DNA of 64,000 nt from Gnetum montanum (GCA_015680685.1 MNCI01002010.1:62001-126000); one strand, 5' to 3'. Positions 19,307-31,570 are shown, counted from the first letter of the stretch. The notes: generated by a model not told the origin, from the letters alone. Numbers and translations are program-made.

Positions 19307-20927
19307 TGTAACGACGGAAAACGTCGGTAGCTGGAAATACCGACCGAAATTCCATGTACACAGTTTTAACCACGGATCCGTGTGAGGGCTAAGCTAGAAA
19401 AACGAATCTGCGGTGCCCTGAACGGTCTTGTTGATTAGACAGGGACTTACGGGTCAGTAAAAAATGATGATGATTACGTGTTTTTAGCGTACTGCGATTT
19501 GATGCAAGAGATCGTAAAACGGACGGAAAACGACGTAAATGGATCGCTATGACGATAACGCCAAAACGCCGAAAAGATGCCGATCGAAAGAGAAAGGTGT
19601 AATTCACAAAAAGCAAAGATCTATAGAATGTATGTATGTTGTGTTACAATGGGAGAAAACCCCCAACAACTGGATACAAAAAATGAGCACAAAACAACAA
19701 GAAAACTGTCTGGACAGAAGTCCGATCTACCTCGTAGGCCAAAGCTTAGGTGCAGGAATGGTCAAGCTCTAAAGTTCGTCGATCTTTTGACCGATAGAAC
19801 TTGCTAACTGGGTGAGACGACTCTACAATTTCCATTCTGCTTCTTTGCTCTAGGTAGATCTGTTGTTAGGGCTCAGGCGTGCTATGTTCTGTTCCTGCTA
19901 AAGGATGGTGTTTGCAGCGATTACCAAAAGGTTGCTCTTGTTTCTCTGTTCAAGGCGATAAGTATTCCCTTGCTCAGAAAATGTTCTTTTCCTCTTGCTC
20001 TGCTACCAACAAAAAGCGATAAGTGCTCTGGTGCTCTGGTTTGATAACTTGTCTCCCCCTCTTTTTTTTGCTTACTGCTGAATCCCCCCTCTTTTGTATA
20101 TGTGTCAGTCGGGGTATTTATAGGCCGCGACACGCGCAACCCTGATGATGTGGGCCTGAATGTCGCGGATCCTGTTAACGTGACTCTTTTAAGTCGAACT
20201 GCAACTACACACAACACGCTCGTTTCTGTGCTGTGCGTGTAAAGATCAGGTCCATGCTAGGCATGTCTCGGCTGCGTCTACGCTCATCTGCTTTGTGTTG
20301 CTTGTATGAGTGCAATCTTGGTGTAGCAACATGCGCTCAGTGTTGTTTTACGCTCATTACGCAACTGTGCGTGACGCAGCGTAAATGTAACACACACTCT
20401 CTACGCAGCGGCGTGCGGTGCAGTGTACTCAAAGTGCAACTTACGCTCATCACGCAGCTGTACATGACGAAACGTAATGAGTGCGTGCTTGCATTCTGAC
20501 TTACGCACGAGCACGCATCGCCGTGTAACGCACGTAAAGATCAGTTGTTCAGATGCTGCAAGAACAAGTGCCAACCCGTCGTGTTTCTCTGGATTTGCTT
20601 TTAATTGTCCTGGAGCTTATTACGCTCATCACGCTGTCGTGGGTGATGGAGCATAAACTTGTCCTTTAGACAAATCCAGGGCGTGTTCAACTTTCTTGGA
20701 GCTTATCACGCTCATCATGCTGCCATGCGTGATGGAGCGTAAAATTGTCCTTAGACAAACTCGCCCTTCACTGTCTCGGAGCCTATTACGCTCATCACGC
20801 TGCCGTGCGTGACAGAGCGTAGACTTGTCCTTAAACAGATTTTGACCTTAACTGTCTTGGAGCCTATTACGCTCATCACGCTGCCGTGCGTGATAGAGCG
20901 TAAACTTGTCCTTGACAGATTTGAGGC
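19307..20927 (-). repeat. E1 5' LTR (right end hidden by N gap)
   Basis: It matches the left LTR closely to the start of the N run. The missing part corresponds to 62 bp of the left copy, so the LTR should end near 20989. The TATA box is at 20115-20122 and the hairpin repeats at 20610-20927. This copy would drive E1 transcription on the minus strand. Confidence 0.88.
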
Positions 20928-21655
20928 NNNNNNNNNNNNNNNNNNNNNNNNNNNNNNNNNNNNNNNNNNNNNNNNNNNNNNNNNNNNNNNNNNNNNNNNN
21001 NNNNNNNNNNNNNNNNNNNNNNNNNNNNNNNNNNNNNNNNNNNNNNNNNNNNNNNNNNNNNNNNNNNNNNNNNNNNNNNNNNNNNNNNNNNNNNNNNNNN
21101 NNNNNNNNNNNNNNNNNNNNNNNNNNNNNNNNNNNNNNNNNNNNNNNNNNNNNNNNNNNNNNNNNNNNNNNNNNNNNNNNNNNNNNNNNNNNNNNNNNNN
21201 NNNNNNNNNNNNNNNNNNNNNNNNNNNNNNNNNNNNNNNNNNNNNNNNNNNNNNNNNNNNNNNNNNNNNNNNNNNNNNNNNNNNNNNNNNNNNNNNNNNN
21301 NNNNNNNNNNNNNNNNNNNNNNNNNNNNNNNNNNNNNNNNNNNNNNNNNNNNNNNNNNNNNNNNNNNNNNNNNNNNNNNNNNNNNNNNNNNNNNNNNNNN
21401 NNNNNNNNNNNNNNNNNNNNNNNNNNNNNNNNNNNNNNNNNNNNNNNNNNNNNNNNNNNNNNNNNNNNNNNNNNNNNNNNNNNNNNNNNNNNNNNNNNNN
21501 NNNNNNNNNNNNNNNNNNNNNNNNNNNNNNNNNNNNNNNNNNNNNNNNNNNNNNNNNNNNNNNNNNNNNNNNNNNNNNNNNNNNNNNNNNNNNNNNNNNN
21601 NNNNNNNNNNNNNNNNNNNNNNNNNNNNNNNNNNNNNNNNNNNNNNNNNNNNNNN
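20928..21655. other. Assembly gap (728 N)
   Basis: A run of 728 N. It covers the last 62 bp or so of the E1 5' LTR, the right target duplication of E1 and part of the E3 integrase. Translations spanning it are meaningless. Confidence 1.
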
Positions 21656-22400
21656 ATCTGACCATAATGCGGATTGTAAATAATCAATCCAATTTCTTGG
21701 GTTCCCATCCATCGATTTCTTAATATAAGCGATAAGCTTTTTATTGGTGGATTCCGCTAGGCCATTTCCTTGAGGATAATAATTTGATGAGGAAAATAAG
21801 AAAATGGATTTTTGATACGTCCATTTGATAAATTTTTCAGATTTGAAGGCGGGTCCATTGTTTGACAGTAACACTTCGGGCAGACCGAATCTACTTAGAA
21901 TGTGGTCTTCTCGGAACTTAATCACGTCTGATGTTGAACTTCCTCTTAGAGCCTTTGCTTTAGACAATTTAGTGAAATAATCAGTAGCTGTGAGAAGAAA
22001 CTTATATCCAGCTCTTGAAGGAGTAATTGTACTAATAAAATCCAAAGCCCATTGCTGAAATGGTCTATTTGCAACTACTGGTTTTAAAGGGGCTCTAGCC
22101 CTTTTAATCTTAGGCCCATGAACTTGACATTTATAGCATTTTTGGATCTTTGAACTAATGTCTTAATACATAGAAGGCAAATAATATCCATATCAAAGTA
22201 TATGTTGCATAGTTGACTTAGGGGATTCATAAAATAGATTCAAATGATCATGAAATTATTCCAAGATGAAACTAATTTGATCATTATGAGCATATTCCAA
22301 TAAAACTCTCCAAAAATCCTTGCTATAAAATATACCATATTTAACAACAAATCCTTGTGCTCTTTTGAAGAAAGCTCTCTTTTGACTTACAGTTAAATTA
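21656..22400 (-). pseudogene. E3 integrase (N-terminal and core)
   Basis: From about 22400 the minus strand shows broken zinc-binding residues (C..C with QVHGPK), then a core open from 22045. The core has WALDFIST (first Asp), LLSNNGPAF (second Asp replaced by Asn), and GNGLAESTNKK (Glu kept). The frame runs into the N gap; the C-terminal part resumes at 3255 beyond E1. In-frame stops lie near 22160 and 22390. The Asn replacement would disable catalysis. Confidence 0.8.
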
Positions 22401-22402
22401 TT

Positions 22403-23185
22403 TCAGATTTTTCTTTTATTAAGAAATTTGAGAATATCATCATACGAATTCTCTTCATGGGAGTCAACTGTATAAACTTCACTTTCTTTAGTCATTAACT
22501 TGGCTAGTCCCATTCCCTTAATTGTCTTGCATATTTCCAATGAAAATATGAAACTTTGCATCTTAATAAGCCATTTTCCTCTTTTCAATCCAATTTCATT
22601 TTGGGATAGGAATCGCTTGACTGTAGGTTCAATTAGCATAATGTGAACTAATGAACTCTCCAAATAATATTTAAAATGCATAAGTGCTTTGATGACTGCA
22701 AAAGCTTGCTTCTCAAGGTTTGAGTAATTTAACTCTGAACCTTTCAACTGATACCCAAAAAATCCAATTGGTTCATCTTGACCTTCGCTATCCTTTTGTG
22801 TTAAAACATCAACAATAGAATCATTTGAAGCAAACGAGTATAACCAAAAATCTTCTTTAAGTCTAGGCTTTACCAAATATGGAGCCTCTTGTATAGCTAT
22901 TTTAATTTTTGATAAAGTTCTCTCTGACTCTGATGTTTTCTCTACTTGGACACCCTTTTTTAGCATATGCATCAAAGGTTTGGTAATTTCAGTAAACCCA
23001 GGGATGAATATTTTCACAAAGTTGATCTTCCCAAAGAAAGATCTAAGAGATTTCTTACTTGTCGGATGCTCAATATTCTGTACTGCTTGAATTTGGGAAT
23101 TATCTATGGAAATCCCTTCTTGACATATTATATGGCCTAATAGGCTTCCAGATTTAACCCCGAAGATACACTTCTTAGGATTTAA
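22403..23185 (-). pseudogene. E3 Ty3-type RNase H and RT thumb
   Basis: The frame 23017-22403 holds the RT connection (TKPLMHMLKKG) and a Ty3-type RNase H: DFWLYSFASND in place of YxDAS, FFGYQL, NLEKQAFAVIKAL and the VHIMLIEPTVKRFL end. The first Asp and the TDH Asp are lost, as in the matching domain of E1. The active RNase H in E3 is probably the separate archaeal-type domain upstream of RT. In-frame breaks separate it from RT at about 23020. Confidence 0.75.
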
Positions 23186-24065
23186 TCAAATACCGAACTC
23201 ACGACATATGTCGAAAACTTGCTGGAGATGATCAATATGATCTTCCTTCTTCTTTGAGAATATCATAATATCTTCCAAATAAACCATCACAAATTTGCAT
23301 AATAAATCCTTAAATGCTAAATCCATTGCTCTTTGAAAAGTATCTCCAGCATTGGGCAATCTGAACGGCATTTTTTGGTAGGTAAAAGTTCCCCATTTGG
23401 TGATAAATGATGTTTTGTATCTATCATTCTTATCTACGACGATTTGATTATAACTTGAGAAACCATCTAAAAAAGAATATGCTTGAAAACTTGAGACTTT
23501 AATCAGCATCTCATCAATTCTTAGAAGTGGATACTTATCCTTTTTTGAGGCATCATTTAGATTTCTAAAGTCTACACAAAGTCTTATATCACCATTTTTC
23601 TTTCTTACTAGGACAAGGTTAGCAAGCCATGTTGAATATCATACTGGATATATGATTTGTGCTTGCAACAACTTTTTGATTTTAGCTTCCATAGCTGGTT
23701 CAAACGATGAATTAAATTTCCTTTGTTTTTGCTTAACTATTTTGCAATCTTCTATTAAAGGAATCTTATGTGTCATCACATCTTTTCTAAAAACTTAAAG
23801 ATCATCATAAGACCAAAAAAATTGTCCAAGTTATCTCTTAGACATGACAACAAGTTTTTCTTGAAATTTGAATCTCTTTCCCTTGTAACATTTAACATAT
23901 TTGGCATCTTATCTAACCCAAAATTCATTACCTCGAAAGCTTGACTATCTGAGTTTTGTAAATCCTTTCTAGTAAGTAAATTTTTCTTGAATTCATGTTC
24001 CAAGTTAATCATCCTTTTTGGAATGAAATTAGCATTGGAAATTGATGACATTTCATGTATCACCT
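23186..24065 (-). pseudogene. E3 reverse transcriptase
   Basis: The palm domain is in 23640-23186: FLDGFSSYNQI, FTYQKMPFRLPNAGDTFQR, and MVYLEDIMIFSKK, where the YLDD box reads YLED. Upstream (23776-24060) is an RT N-terminal linker that continues without loss of frame into the region right of E2 once E2 is removed. Stops near 23640 and 23775 disable it. The fingers segment (NGDIRLCVDFRNLN type) is readable around 23560-23620. Confidence 0.78.
24061..24065. repeat. E2 target-site duplication (cacct), left
   Basis: cacct at 24061-24065 directly before the E2 LTR is repeated at 41272-41276 directly after the other LTR. Five-base duplications are normal for Ty3/gypsy integration. Confidence 0.92.
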
Positions 24066-25255
24066 TGTACCACCTGAAATTGTCGATTTTCAGTTGCAAG
24101 GAAACAAAGGCCATGGGATCACAAGATGGGCATAGAAGACCCTGCCTTCGCCTGAGGGTGAGCTGGAATGCATGAAGGTAGAGCACCTTGGGTGGTTTGT
24201 ACACGGATCAGACAAGGATTTCCCCGAACGTACACCAAAGTGCTATACGTCAGGTTATATGTAAACAATGTAGAAAACGTAAACAAAGCGTAAACAGCAT
24301 AAAACAGGCACGGGTGGAGCGTAAACGTAAACGAGTGTAAACACAATGCATGGGCTAAATTGGCGTAAAACTATAAACAATCTTATGGATAAAATGTAAT
24401 GATGATATTACAGAATGAGAATAGTGCACTGGTCTAACGTAGTTATGGTGAAGCACAAGGCGGACGAAAAGCCCCCTTGGATGGAAGGGCGGTTGGGCTG
24501 GATTACACTGTGAGCATGGTGTAGAGACTATGCACGACGTACAAGTTTTCTAGCATAAGAGGGTTTTGAGCTCTGGTGTGTAGTGTAATTGCTCCTGGGT
24601 ATGCTCTGGGATTTTTTCCAACCTATGGATGAAGTGAAAAATGGGGGTTTTTATACCAGTTGTTACGCTAGACTTGGGTTGGGAGACATGTGGCACGTTG
24701 ACCGGGTGCATACAACTTACAAATGTACAAAATATTACATCTACCAGTCATATACGTTGGGTGTATATGCCATATCAGGTTGGCGTATACGCTGGGTGTA
24801 TATGTTGAATGTACTGGGCGTGTGAACGTGGGTGGAGATGCTGAGTGCTGGGCGTATACGTTGGTGAATGCTAGGCGTATACACTTGTGACTGCTAGGCG
24901 TATACGTAGGGCATATATGCCGAAGGCTACCCACTTGATTTAATCCTTACTCTTCGATGTTATCCTCATGCTGTCATTGGAGATTTTGTCGTCGAGCATA
25001 TGCATCTGCAGTACTTGGGCGTGTATGCTGGGGTGCTAGGCGTATACGCTGGACTGCTAGGCGTATATGCTGTAGCTGTGAACTTGAGCGTAAACACTGG
25101 GCATATACATTGGCACAATATACTTAGTGAAAACCAAGCATTTTGAGCTCCGAAATTTCCATGTATGACATCTCATGTAGCTGAGGTCGTTTGTGGTTCC
25201 CAGGGTATTTCTTGGAGTTGGACAAGTACTAAGCTCTGAATTTTGTGGTGTTTCA
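24066..25255 (-). repeat. E2 3' LTR
   Basis: It starts tgtacc and ends gtgtttca. It is 1190 bp against 1219 bp for the right copy. A minus-strand TATA box (TATAAAAA) lies at 24648-24655. U3 (24730-25110) is packed with imperfect copies of the perfect palindrome GCGTATACGC. Confidence 0.9.
24730..25110. repeat. GCGTATACGC palindrome cluster in E2 U3
   Basis: About ten copies of GCGTATACGC or close variants, separated by about 15-40 bp (for example gctaggcgtatacgctgg). The matching cluster in the 5' LTR is at about 40735-41110. The same palindrome recurs in intron 1 of the plus-strand gene (31240-31570) and in the leader (39490-39640). Confidence 0.75.
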
Positions 25256-25272
25256 TTGGCCCCTCTTTGTTG
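25256..25272 (-). other. E2 polypurine tract
   Basis: The minus strand reads CAACAAAGAGGGGCCAA directly before the 3' LTR, as in E1. Confidence 0.8.
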
Positions 25273-26317
25273 ATGCTTGGAGGAATCAACCCGAGAAGCG
25301 TCGACAAAGAAGTGCAAAACACCACAAGCAACCTGATAAAGACGTTTCCCGCTGTCACTTGATGAGACATCATTGCACCTTGTTCAATAGTACATGGGAT
25401 CGGGAAGGTAAAATTTATAGTTGGTAGGAGGAAAGAGATTGTGGGGATTGGTGAATGCCTAAGGAATTATGCTATGGACAAGGGATGCTTGGGTATGTGG
25501 CATGTTGATCCTTGTCAATAGCTAGGATTTAGTAGACTTGGAGTGCATACATATGATATGCGTCCTTTCGCAGAACAAGACTCTTGGTTAGAAGTCAAGA
25601 GAACTTGTTGGCGAGGCCAAAGCCATGGGAGGTTGTGTTACATTATTTGGGAGAACAGGGCCCATGTTAGTGTTCAGGGGAACCTGTTGGCAGGGAGCTA
25701 AAGCCATGCAACTAGATGCTTCTTGACCGTTTTGTGCGTGAGTACCTGGTTTTGAGACAACTACCTTCCCTCCTGGGGCTTGTATGGGAAGCGCCAGAGG
25801 TCTCATTTTTTTTGACGTAATTTTCTTTGATTTTGTAGTCATGCTCAAGTGTGGTGCTATGTGTTGCAATTTTTTTAAGGCAGTACAGTGTTTTAAATGT
25901 ACTAAATGTGTAAAGGGGATGCTGGGATAAAATGTGTTGGCGAATGGATAGGGAATTTTATCGATGAATGGGGATGTACTATTGAGTGGTTTGATTTAGT
26001 TTTGTCAAGTGTGCTATGAATATTGTCTCATCTAACTACTTATGACAAAGTGCAGCTTTGTATGAAACTTATGGGTGTCATCCTGCAAACACAACACCAA
26101 GGAGATGAGAAAATCATGAGTGAATAGACAAGCTTAGACTTACATGGCGACCGATGGCATAGAGATGTTGAAGGATGGCAAGCACTGTATGTAGATGACG
26201 GCAGTATAATAAGGTCAATGGATGGCGAGCGATGCAGTGAAGCTGATGGATGAACATGGTGGAGGATTGATGAACTAGATGTTAACTTGCCAGTGGATAG
26301 TCTTGGCATACTACCAT
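25273..26317. other. E2 3' non-coding region
   Basis: About 1 kb between the polypurine tract and the repeat array. A 93-codon minus-strand open frame (25869-25588), Pro/Thr/Ser-rich, is present, but nothing similar is seen in E1. I see no recognisable gene. Confidence 0.4.
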
Positions 26318-26600
26318 GAGTTAGTTTTATGTCATAACCTGTTGGACATTGCTCGTTTAGTGTCGTGGCGGATGTTATGTTGCCAGTTTCTAGTCTTAGC
26401 GGACCATGTAGAGGAAAGCTAGTTTATAGTCTTAGCGGACGCCAATGGTTGTGAAGGACAGATGCTAGTGTATTGTTGTTGCAGACACTGTGTGGTATCA
26501 GTTTTAACTTGTAACCTAGGACTATTCTGTGGTATCAGTTTATCATCATGATTCTAGAATGAGTTGTGGTATCAGTTTATAGTCGTAATTTTAGGACTTG
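26318..26600. repeat. Arm-loop-arm array 3' of integrase, E2
   Basis: About seven degenerate units, such as tttagtGTCgtggcgGAtg, tttctaGTCttagcgGACc and tttataGTCttagcgGACg, later decaying into gtggtatcagtttat repeats. Same position as 5998-6450 in E1. Confidence 0.65.
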
Positions 26601-26619
26601 CACGTACCTGATCTTGTAC

Positions 26620-27729
26620 TTAAACATAGAATGACTTTAGATACAAGTGATTGATTGGGTTGGCAAGCTCATTTCCTTCTGTGTCAGCTAGCTTGAAATG
26701 CACCATTATCAAATGCTTTGATGACTATGTAAGGACCTTTCTAGTTGGCTGAGAATTTTTCTGGGTGTTCCCGAACAGCTTTGAGCACAAGGTCGCCTTC
26801 TTGAATAGGGTGTTTGTTGATGTCATGTTAATGTTTCTATCGTTGTTGCTTTTGGTACCATTCAATCTGATCGAGCGTGCGTACACATTCCTCTTCCACC
26901 GAGTCGAGGTCAACGATGCGAAGATCATTGTTTTGGCCATCGTCGAGGAGTCCAGAGAGTGTGATCCTTAAAGATGATACCTGCAATTCCAGAGGTAAAA
27001 CAACTTTGGAACCATAAACAAGACTGTATGGATTTTTACTTGTTGACGTTCGGTGTGTAGTGCGGTATGCCCATAATGTGTATATTGGTTACTTGTGCCA
27101 TTTCATTTTGCTCTGGATTAGCATTTTCTTAAGTATTGTAATAATTGTTTTGTTCATTACTTCTGCTTGTCCATTTCTCTGAGGATAGTAAGGGGAGGAA
27201 AACGAGCATTTGATCCCCAGACTATTGCAAAACTTTTTTGTCTCAGCACTACTAAATTTTGGCCCATTGTTAGTGATAATCGTCATGGGAATACCAAAGC
27301 GGGCTACAATGCTTTCAAGAATGAAATTGCACACGTGCTTGGATGTAGTTTTTCAAAGGGGAGAAGCTTCTACCAACTCTGTGAAGTATTCTGTGGTAGT
27401 TATAATGAAACTATGGCCCGTGGAAGACAAGGGGGTTATCTGACCAATGAGATCCAGCCCCCATTTGTGAAAGGGCCATGTGATTTGCATCATGTGCAAC
27501 TCGTTCAGTGGGACATGGATTGGGTTACTATATTTTTGGGAAGTATCATATGTTTTAACCTTGGAGAGACAGTCGTACTCCATGTGCAGCCAATAATAGC
27601 CTAGATGTCTTATTTTTGTTTCCATGGCTTTGGAGCTATGTGTCCTCCTCATAGTCCCTCATGTACTTGTTTGACAATAGTTTTGGCATTGGTACTACTG
27701 ACACATGTTAGCAATATGGCTTCATAGGA
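26620..27729 (-). pseudogene. E2 integrase
   Basis: It ends at a TAA at 26620-26622. Readable parts: zinc-binding region near 27560-27650, core with WGLDLIGQITP (first Asp), TIITNNGPKF (second Asp replaced by Asn) and NGQAEVMNK (Glu kept), then WAYRTT and PYSLVYGS. Several frame changes occur. No chromodomain. Compared with E1, the damage affects a different catalytic residue. Confidence 0.78.
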
Positions 27730-28881
27730 TCAACGACACAGTGTGTCCCCTACTAGGATATACTTCTTAGAACATTTCCACACTGTGTCTTTCTGTGCAT
27801 TTGTTAGATGTTGTGGTGTTTCACCACGTAGAAAGTACTCTTTTATGTCATCATACCATTCTACCACGTGTGTTGTACTAACAGATGCAATTGGCAACGT
27901 GTTAGGGGAATCGATGATTGGTTTAGCACAACTGGTTATGGAGCTTGGTAATGTGTGAAACATGTCAGGTGATATATTTAATGCTAAGGTTGCTAATGCA
28001 TCTACGATGGTGTTTTCATTTATAGAAAGATGTTGCATATAGATGCTTTCAAATCACCTGATTAGGTATTTTTCCAAGTCGTAGTATGATTGTAAGTGTT
28101 GGGCTTTACATGTATAGATGTCTGTGACTTGGTTTAGAACCAGTTGTGAGTCGCCTCTGACTACTAGCCATGTGATGTCGGAAGCCAATGGGACTGCGAG
28201 ACCCCTAAGGAGACCTTCATACTCTGCTATGTTGTTTATACAGTGAAAATTAAAACGGTAAGCAAAGGGTCGGATCTCCCTAGAGGGATAGGTGAGAATA
28301 GCAGCTACACTTTCCCCTCGAGAGGTGGATGCTCCATCAAAGTTTAAGATGGCATCATAGTCATCAGGCACGGTGTCTATAGCACTTATGCTCTCGTCTA
28401 AGAATTTTGGCTCTATAGTCACTTGATCACGTGTTGGTGATGCAGCCATTTGATTCGCTATGGCTTGACCCTTGATTGATGCTTGAGCTACGTAGCATAG
28501 GTCAAATTTAGCTATCATGGCTTTCCATCGGGCTATTCAAATTGTTTCGTAGATATTCCCTATTATGGCTCTTAGCACATTATCCTTGAAAATTATGTAA
28601 ACCTGATTACGGAAGAGGTAATGTCACCATTTTGTTAGAGAAAAGGCCAATTCTAAAAAATCCTTCTCCACGTCGTTGTACTTTTTCTCATGGGAAACTA
28701 ATGTGTGGCTCAATTAGTATACAGGGACCTCGGTTCTGTCATCTTGTTTCTGACAAAGCATAGACGCGATTGACGATTTTGAGGTGGCAAGGTAGATGTA
28801 AAATGGTTTATCATTTCTGAGTGGATAAACCATAAGCAGTCGGGAAAGTGTTGTTTTGATGTTCTCGAATGCTTCTTGGCA
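27730..28881 (-). pseudogene. E2 Ty3-type and archaeal-type RNase H
   Basis: The archaeal-type domain (28518-28054 and on to about 27960) keeps all four acidic residues: LNFDGAST, AEYEGLL, RGDSQLV and NTIVDALA, with a stop near 28054. The Ty3-type domain (about 28800-28540) is broken by stops and its first motif reads YLATSKSS, lacking the Asp. Order RH then aRH, as in E1 and other Tat elements. Confidence 0.75.
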
Positions 28882-30107
28882 CTATGGAGTCCATTCAAAA
28901 TGGACGTTCTTGCGTAACAGGTGAATCATAGGTTTTAGTTTGTCGGTGAGTTTTTCTATGAAATGCTTGATGAATTGCAATCTACCTTGTAGACCTCGAA
29001 GTTTGGTAAGGTTACTTGGTGGTTTCAGGTTTGCTATGGCCTTAACTTTATCGGCTTCTACTCGTATCCTTGCCTTTGAGGCTATGAATCCAAGCATTTT
29101 TCCAGTTTTGACGCCGAAGACATATTTTTTAGGTTTTAGTCTCAGTTCGTACTTTAAACAACACTTTAATACTAAGTCAAGGTCTTGCACATGTTGTTCT
29201 TCCATCTTTGATTTAACCATAATGTCATCTACGTAATCGTTGAGCGACCGTAACATATAATCATTGAAGATAAATGCCATAGCTCTTTGATATGTGGACC
29301 CTATGTTCTTGAGACCAAAGGGCATCATTGTGTACCAAAAAGTTCCTAATGGGGTCATAAAGGTTGTCCAAAGTTGATGTTCCGAGTTGATGCAAATTTT
29401 CTTGTATCCCGAAAAACCATCCATAAAAGATAGTAAGGCATGTCCGGAAGTCGAGTCAACAAGTTGATTGATGCTGGGTAGGGGAAAGTCATCTTTTATG
29501 GTCGCTACGTTTAAATCTTAGAAATTAATGCATAAGCGAATGCTTCCGTTTTTCTTCGAGACAATTACCATGTTTGACACCCACTCGGCATAATCAACAG
29601 CTCGAATGAAACCAACTTGGTAAAGCTTGGTGATCTCATTGCGAACTTCCAATGCCACCTTAGGTCTAACTTTTCATGCTTTTTGTTTTACTGGTCTCAG
29701 TTTGGAGTCAAGAATAATATTGTGTTGGACGATTCTAGGATCTAACCTGGGCATGTCCGTATAGGACCAAGCGAATGCTTTCATATTTTCCCTAAGCACA
29801 TTTTGGATTTCTTGGGCCAATTGCAGTTGTAGTAATGTGCTTAATTTTGATATTTTAGTTTCTCCATTGGGCATGACAATGGGAGTTTCAGACAATGGGT
29901 CTTTAGTAATATTCTCAGCTTCTATGTGAAGGAATTTTGTCATGCCTTTGTAATTGTCTGTTATTTGCTGTGTCGAGGCTATGACTATGTTGTCCTTTGG
30001 GGGACTTAGGTTGATGAAATTTATGTTAACGTCTCGTGTAATGTTGCCATATGGTCCGTCAATGACTAACGATGCGGTTAAATGCTGGCAGTCCATTGAG
30101 CTTGCTC
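28882..30107 (-). pseudogene. E2 reverse transcriptase
   Basis: An upstream segment (30114-29674) includes AFAWSYTDMPRLDP, showing the Trp that is a stop in E1. The palm domain is open in 29424-28882: FMDGFSGYKKI, MPFGLKNIGSTYQ and YVDD (LNDYVDDIMVKSK), followed by GLQGRLQFIKHF in the connection. Stops near 29674 and 29518 interrupt it. A candidate splice acceptor (ATTGGCAG on the minus strand) ends at 30108, near the E1 candidate by position. Confidence 0.8.
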
Positions 30108-30225
30108 CTGCCAATAAACAGAGAGCAGAATGCGAAGAAGAAGGGAGATCATTCTATGTGTTTTAATAGTTTTAAAGTATTTGTACGTGCATAATGGTGG
30201 ATTTTCGTCGCACCAAGACACATGG

Positions 30226-30350
30226 AATTTTAAGGCCGTACCGGGCCATGAATGGTAATTTAAGGCCATGTTGGGCCTTCAGTGGCAGTTTAAGGCCCTA
30301 CCAGGTCATCAATGGATGGGGAGATGGCAGTTTAAGTCCGTACCAGGCCA
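30226..30350. repeat. Four TTTAAGGCC-type units upstream of the plus-strand gene, E2
   Basis: Copies read tttaaGGCCgtaccgGGCC, tttaaGGCCatgttgGGCC, tttaaGGCCctaccaGGTC and tttaaGTCCgtaccaGGCC. They lie between the RT start and the gene promoter, so the gene is bordered on both sides by this repeat type. Confidence 0.75.
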
Positions 30351-30553
30351 AAGTGGTTTCAACAAGAATGTCCAACGTAAACATGTAAAATGGGGTCCAC
30401 GGGGGAGGCAAGGCGTAATGATCTCTATTTTGAATAATTTTTATCATTTTTTTGGGTGAATTTTAGCGAAAAATAAGAAAAAAATGGCAAAAAATGACAA
30501 AAAGGTGCAATGGCGGCGTAAACGGCAACGCCAGCGTCAGCGTCAGTCAGGCG

Positions 30554-30564
30554 CTATATAAACG
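30554..30564 (+). promoter_or_regulatory. TATA box of the E2 plus-strand gene
   Basis: ctatataaacg, about 255 nt before the first ATG (30814). The leader contains several GCGTAGAC-like repeats. Confidence 0.6.
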
Positions 30565-31239
30565 AGGGGGGCTCCATTTGTTTTACTTGGAGAGCAACTG
30601 GAGCGACAGCGTAACCTATGTCAGTGTAATTGTTAACGATCGTGCCCAACGTAGATGCCGAAGAGAAACCCTAGTGTAGATGCTCAGTATGTAAACCCCA
30701 GCGTAGACGTTGAAGAGTGACCCTACCATAGACGTGGACTATCGGTTTTAGGCACCAGCGTAGACAGTTTTTCTATTCAGTGTAACTTGAACAGTCAGCA
30801 TAGACAAGCCAAGATGGTCAAGGGAAAAGAGGTGGAGGGTCAGGGAATGAAGGGTTCTGATTTGACCTTTGCGGAAGAGACAGAATCCATGCTACAGGGC
30901 TTGCCCAGGCTGACGGCCCCATCGTGGCCTGTGACATCCCACAGGTATGCTCTGATTCCTACCTTTGCTATTATTTCTATGCTTCTTGTTTTTGTTTGTA
31001 GAGTAGACAATCTCGGAGTATACGATGAGCGTAGAGGGTTTTTAGGCGTATGGGCTTTCTTGCAGCGTATAAGTAGAGTGTCATTTTATAGCGTAAAGTT
31101 TTGTCAGCGTAAAGCTTTTTCAGCGTAAACATTTTCTCTGCACTAGTATGTCAGCGTAAGTCATGGCGTTTTGAGTTCCCTTCATGTGTGAAATCTTGTA
31201 AGCATGATTCATTTATTCTCAACATAAGCTCTGTTTATG

Positions 31240-31570
31240 GTGCATACGCTAGGGGTTTGCTCAGCGTATACGCTGTGTGTGCACGATTGCCTTTATAGCT
31301 TAGATTCAATTTTTACGTCTCTAGTGTAGACTATTTACGCTGAAAGCGGACGTAGGCATATACGTGGTGCATGAGGGGTTTGTTCAGCGTATACGTGGCG
31401 CATGAGGGATTTGGGTGATAGCATAAAGTTCATTATCAGTGTATACGCTGAGTTGTGTAGCATATATGCTTGGTGTATGGCATATACGCTAAGTTTAAGC
31501 AGTGTTTTTACACTAAGTGTAGTCTCGCGAGCGTATACACTAGTTTATGTGGCGTATACGTTGGGCATAG
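31240..31570. repeat. GCGTATACG repeats in intron 1 of the E2 plus-strand gene
   Basis: Several copies of GCGTATACG(C/T) and GCGTAAAG-like motifs between exon 1 and exon 2, for example cagcgtatacgctgtg near 31265. They match the U3 palindromes of the same element. Confidence 0.6.

Larger units (their letters stand above)
3256..20989 (-). mobile_element. E1: Tat-like Ty3/gypsy element with a plus-strand gene
   Basis: LTRs lie at 3256-4940 and from 19307; the right copy enters the N gap at 20927 and should end near 20989 by comparison with the left. Minus-strand order: PBS, gag, protease, about 5 kb holding a plus-strand spliced gene, RT, Ty3-type RNase H, archaeal-type RNase H, integrase, repeat array, PPT, 3' LTR. 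The double RNase H and the CxxH...C gag knuckle place it near the Tat lineage. The LTR copies differ at few positions, so it is younger than E3. The left flank is cattg (3251-3255); the matching target duplication would be in the gap. Confidence 0.88.

Noticed and set aside
20751-21723. Long open frames on both strands across the N run
   Set aside because: They exist only because N is translated as X; there is no sequence evidence.
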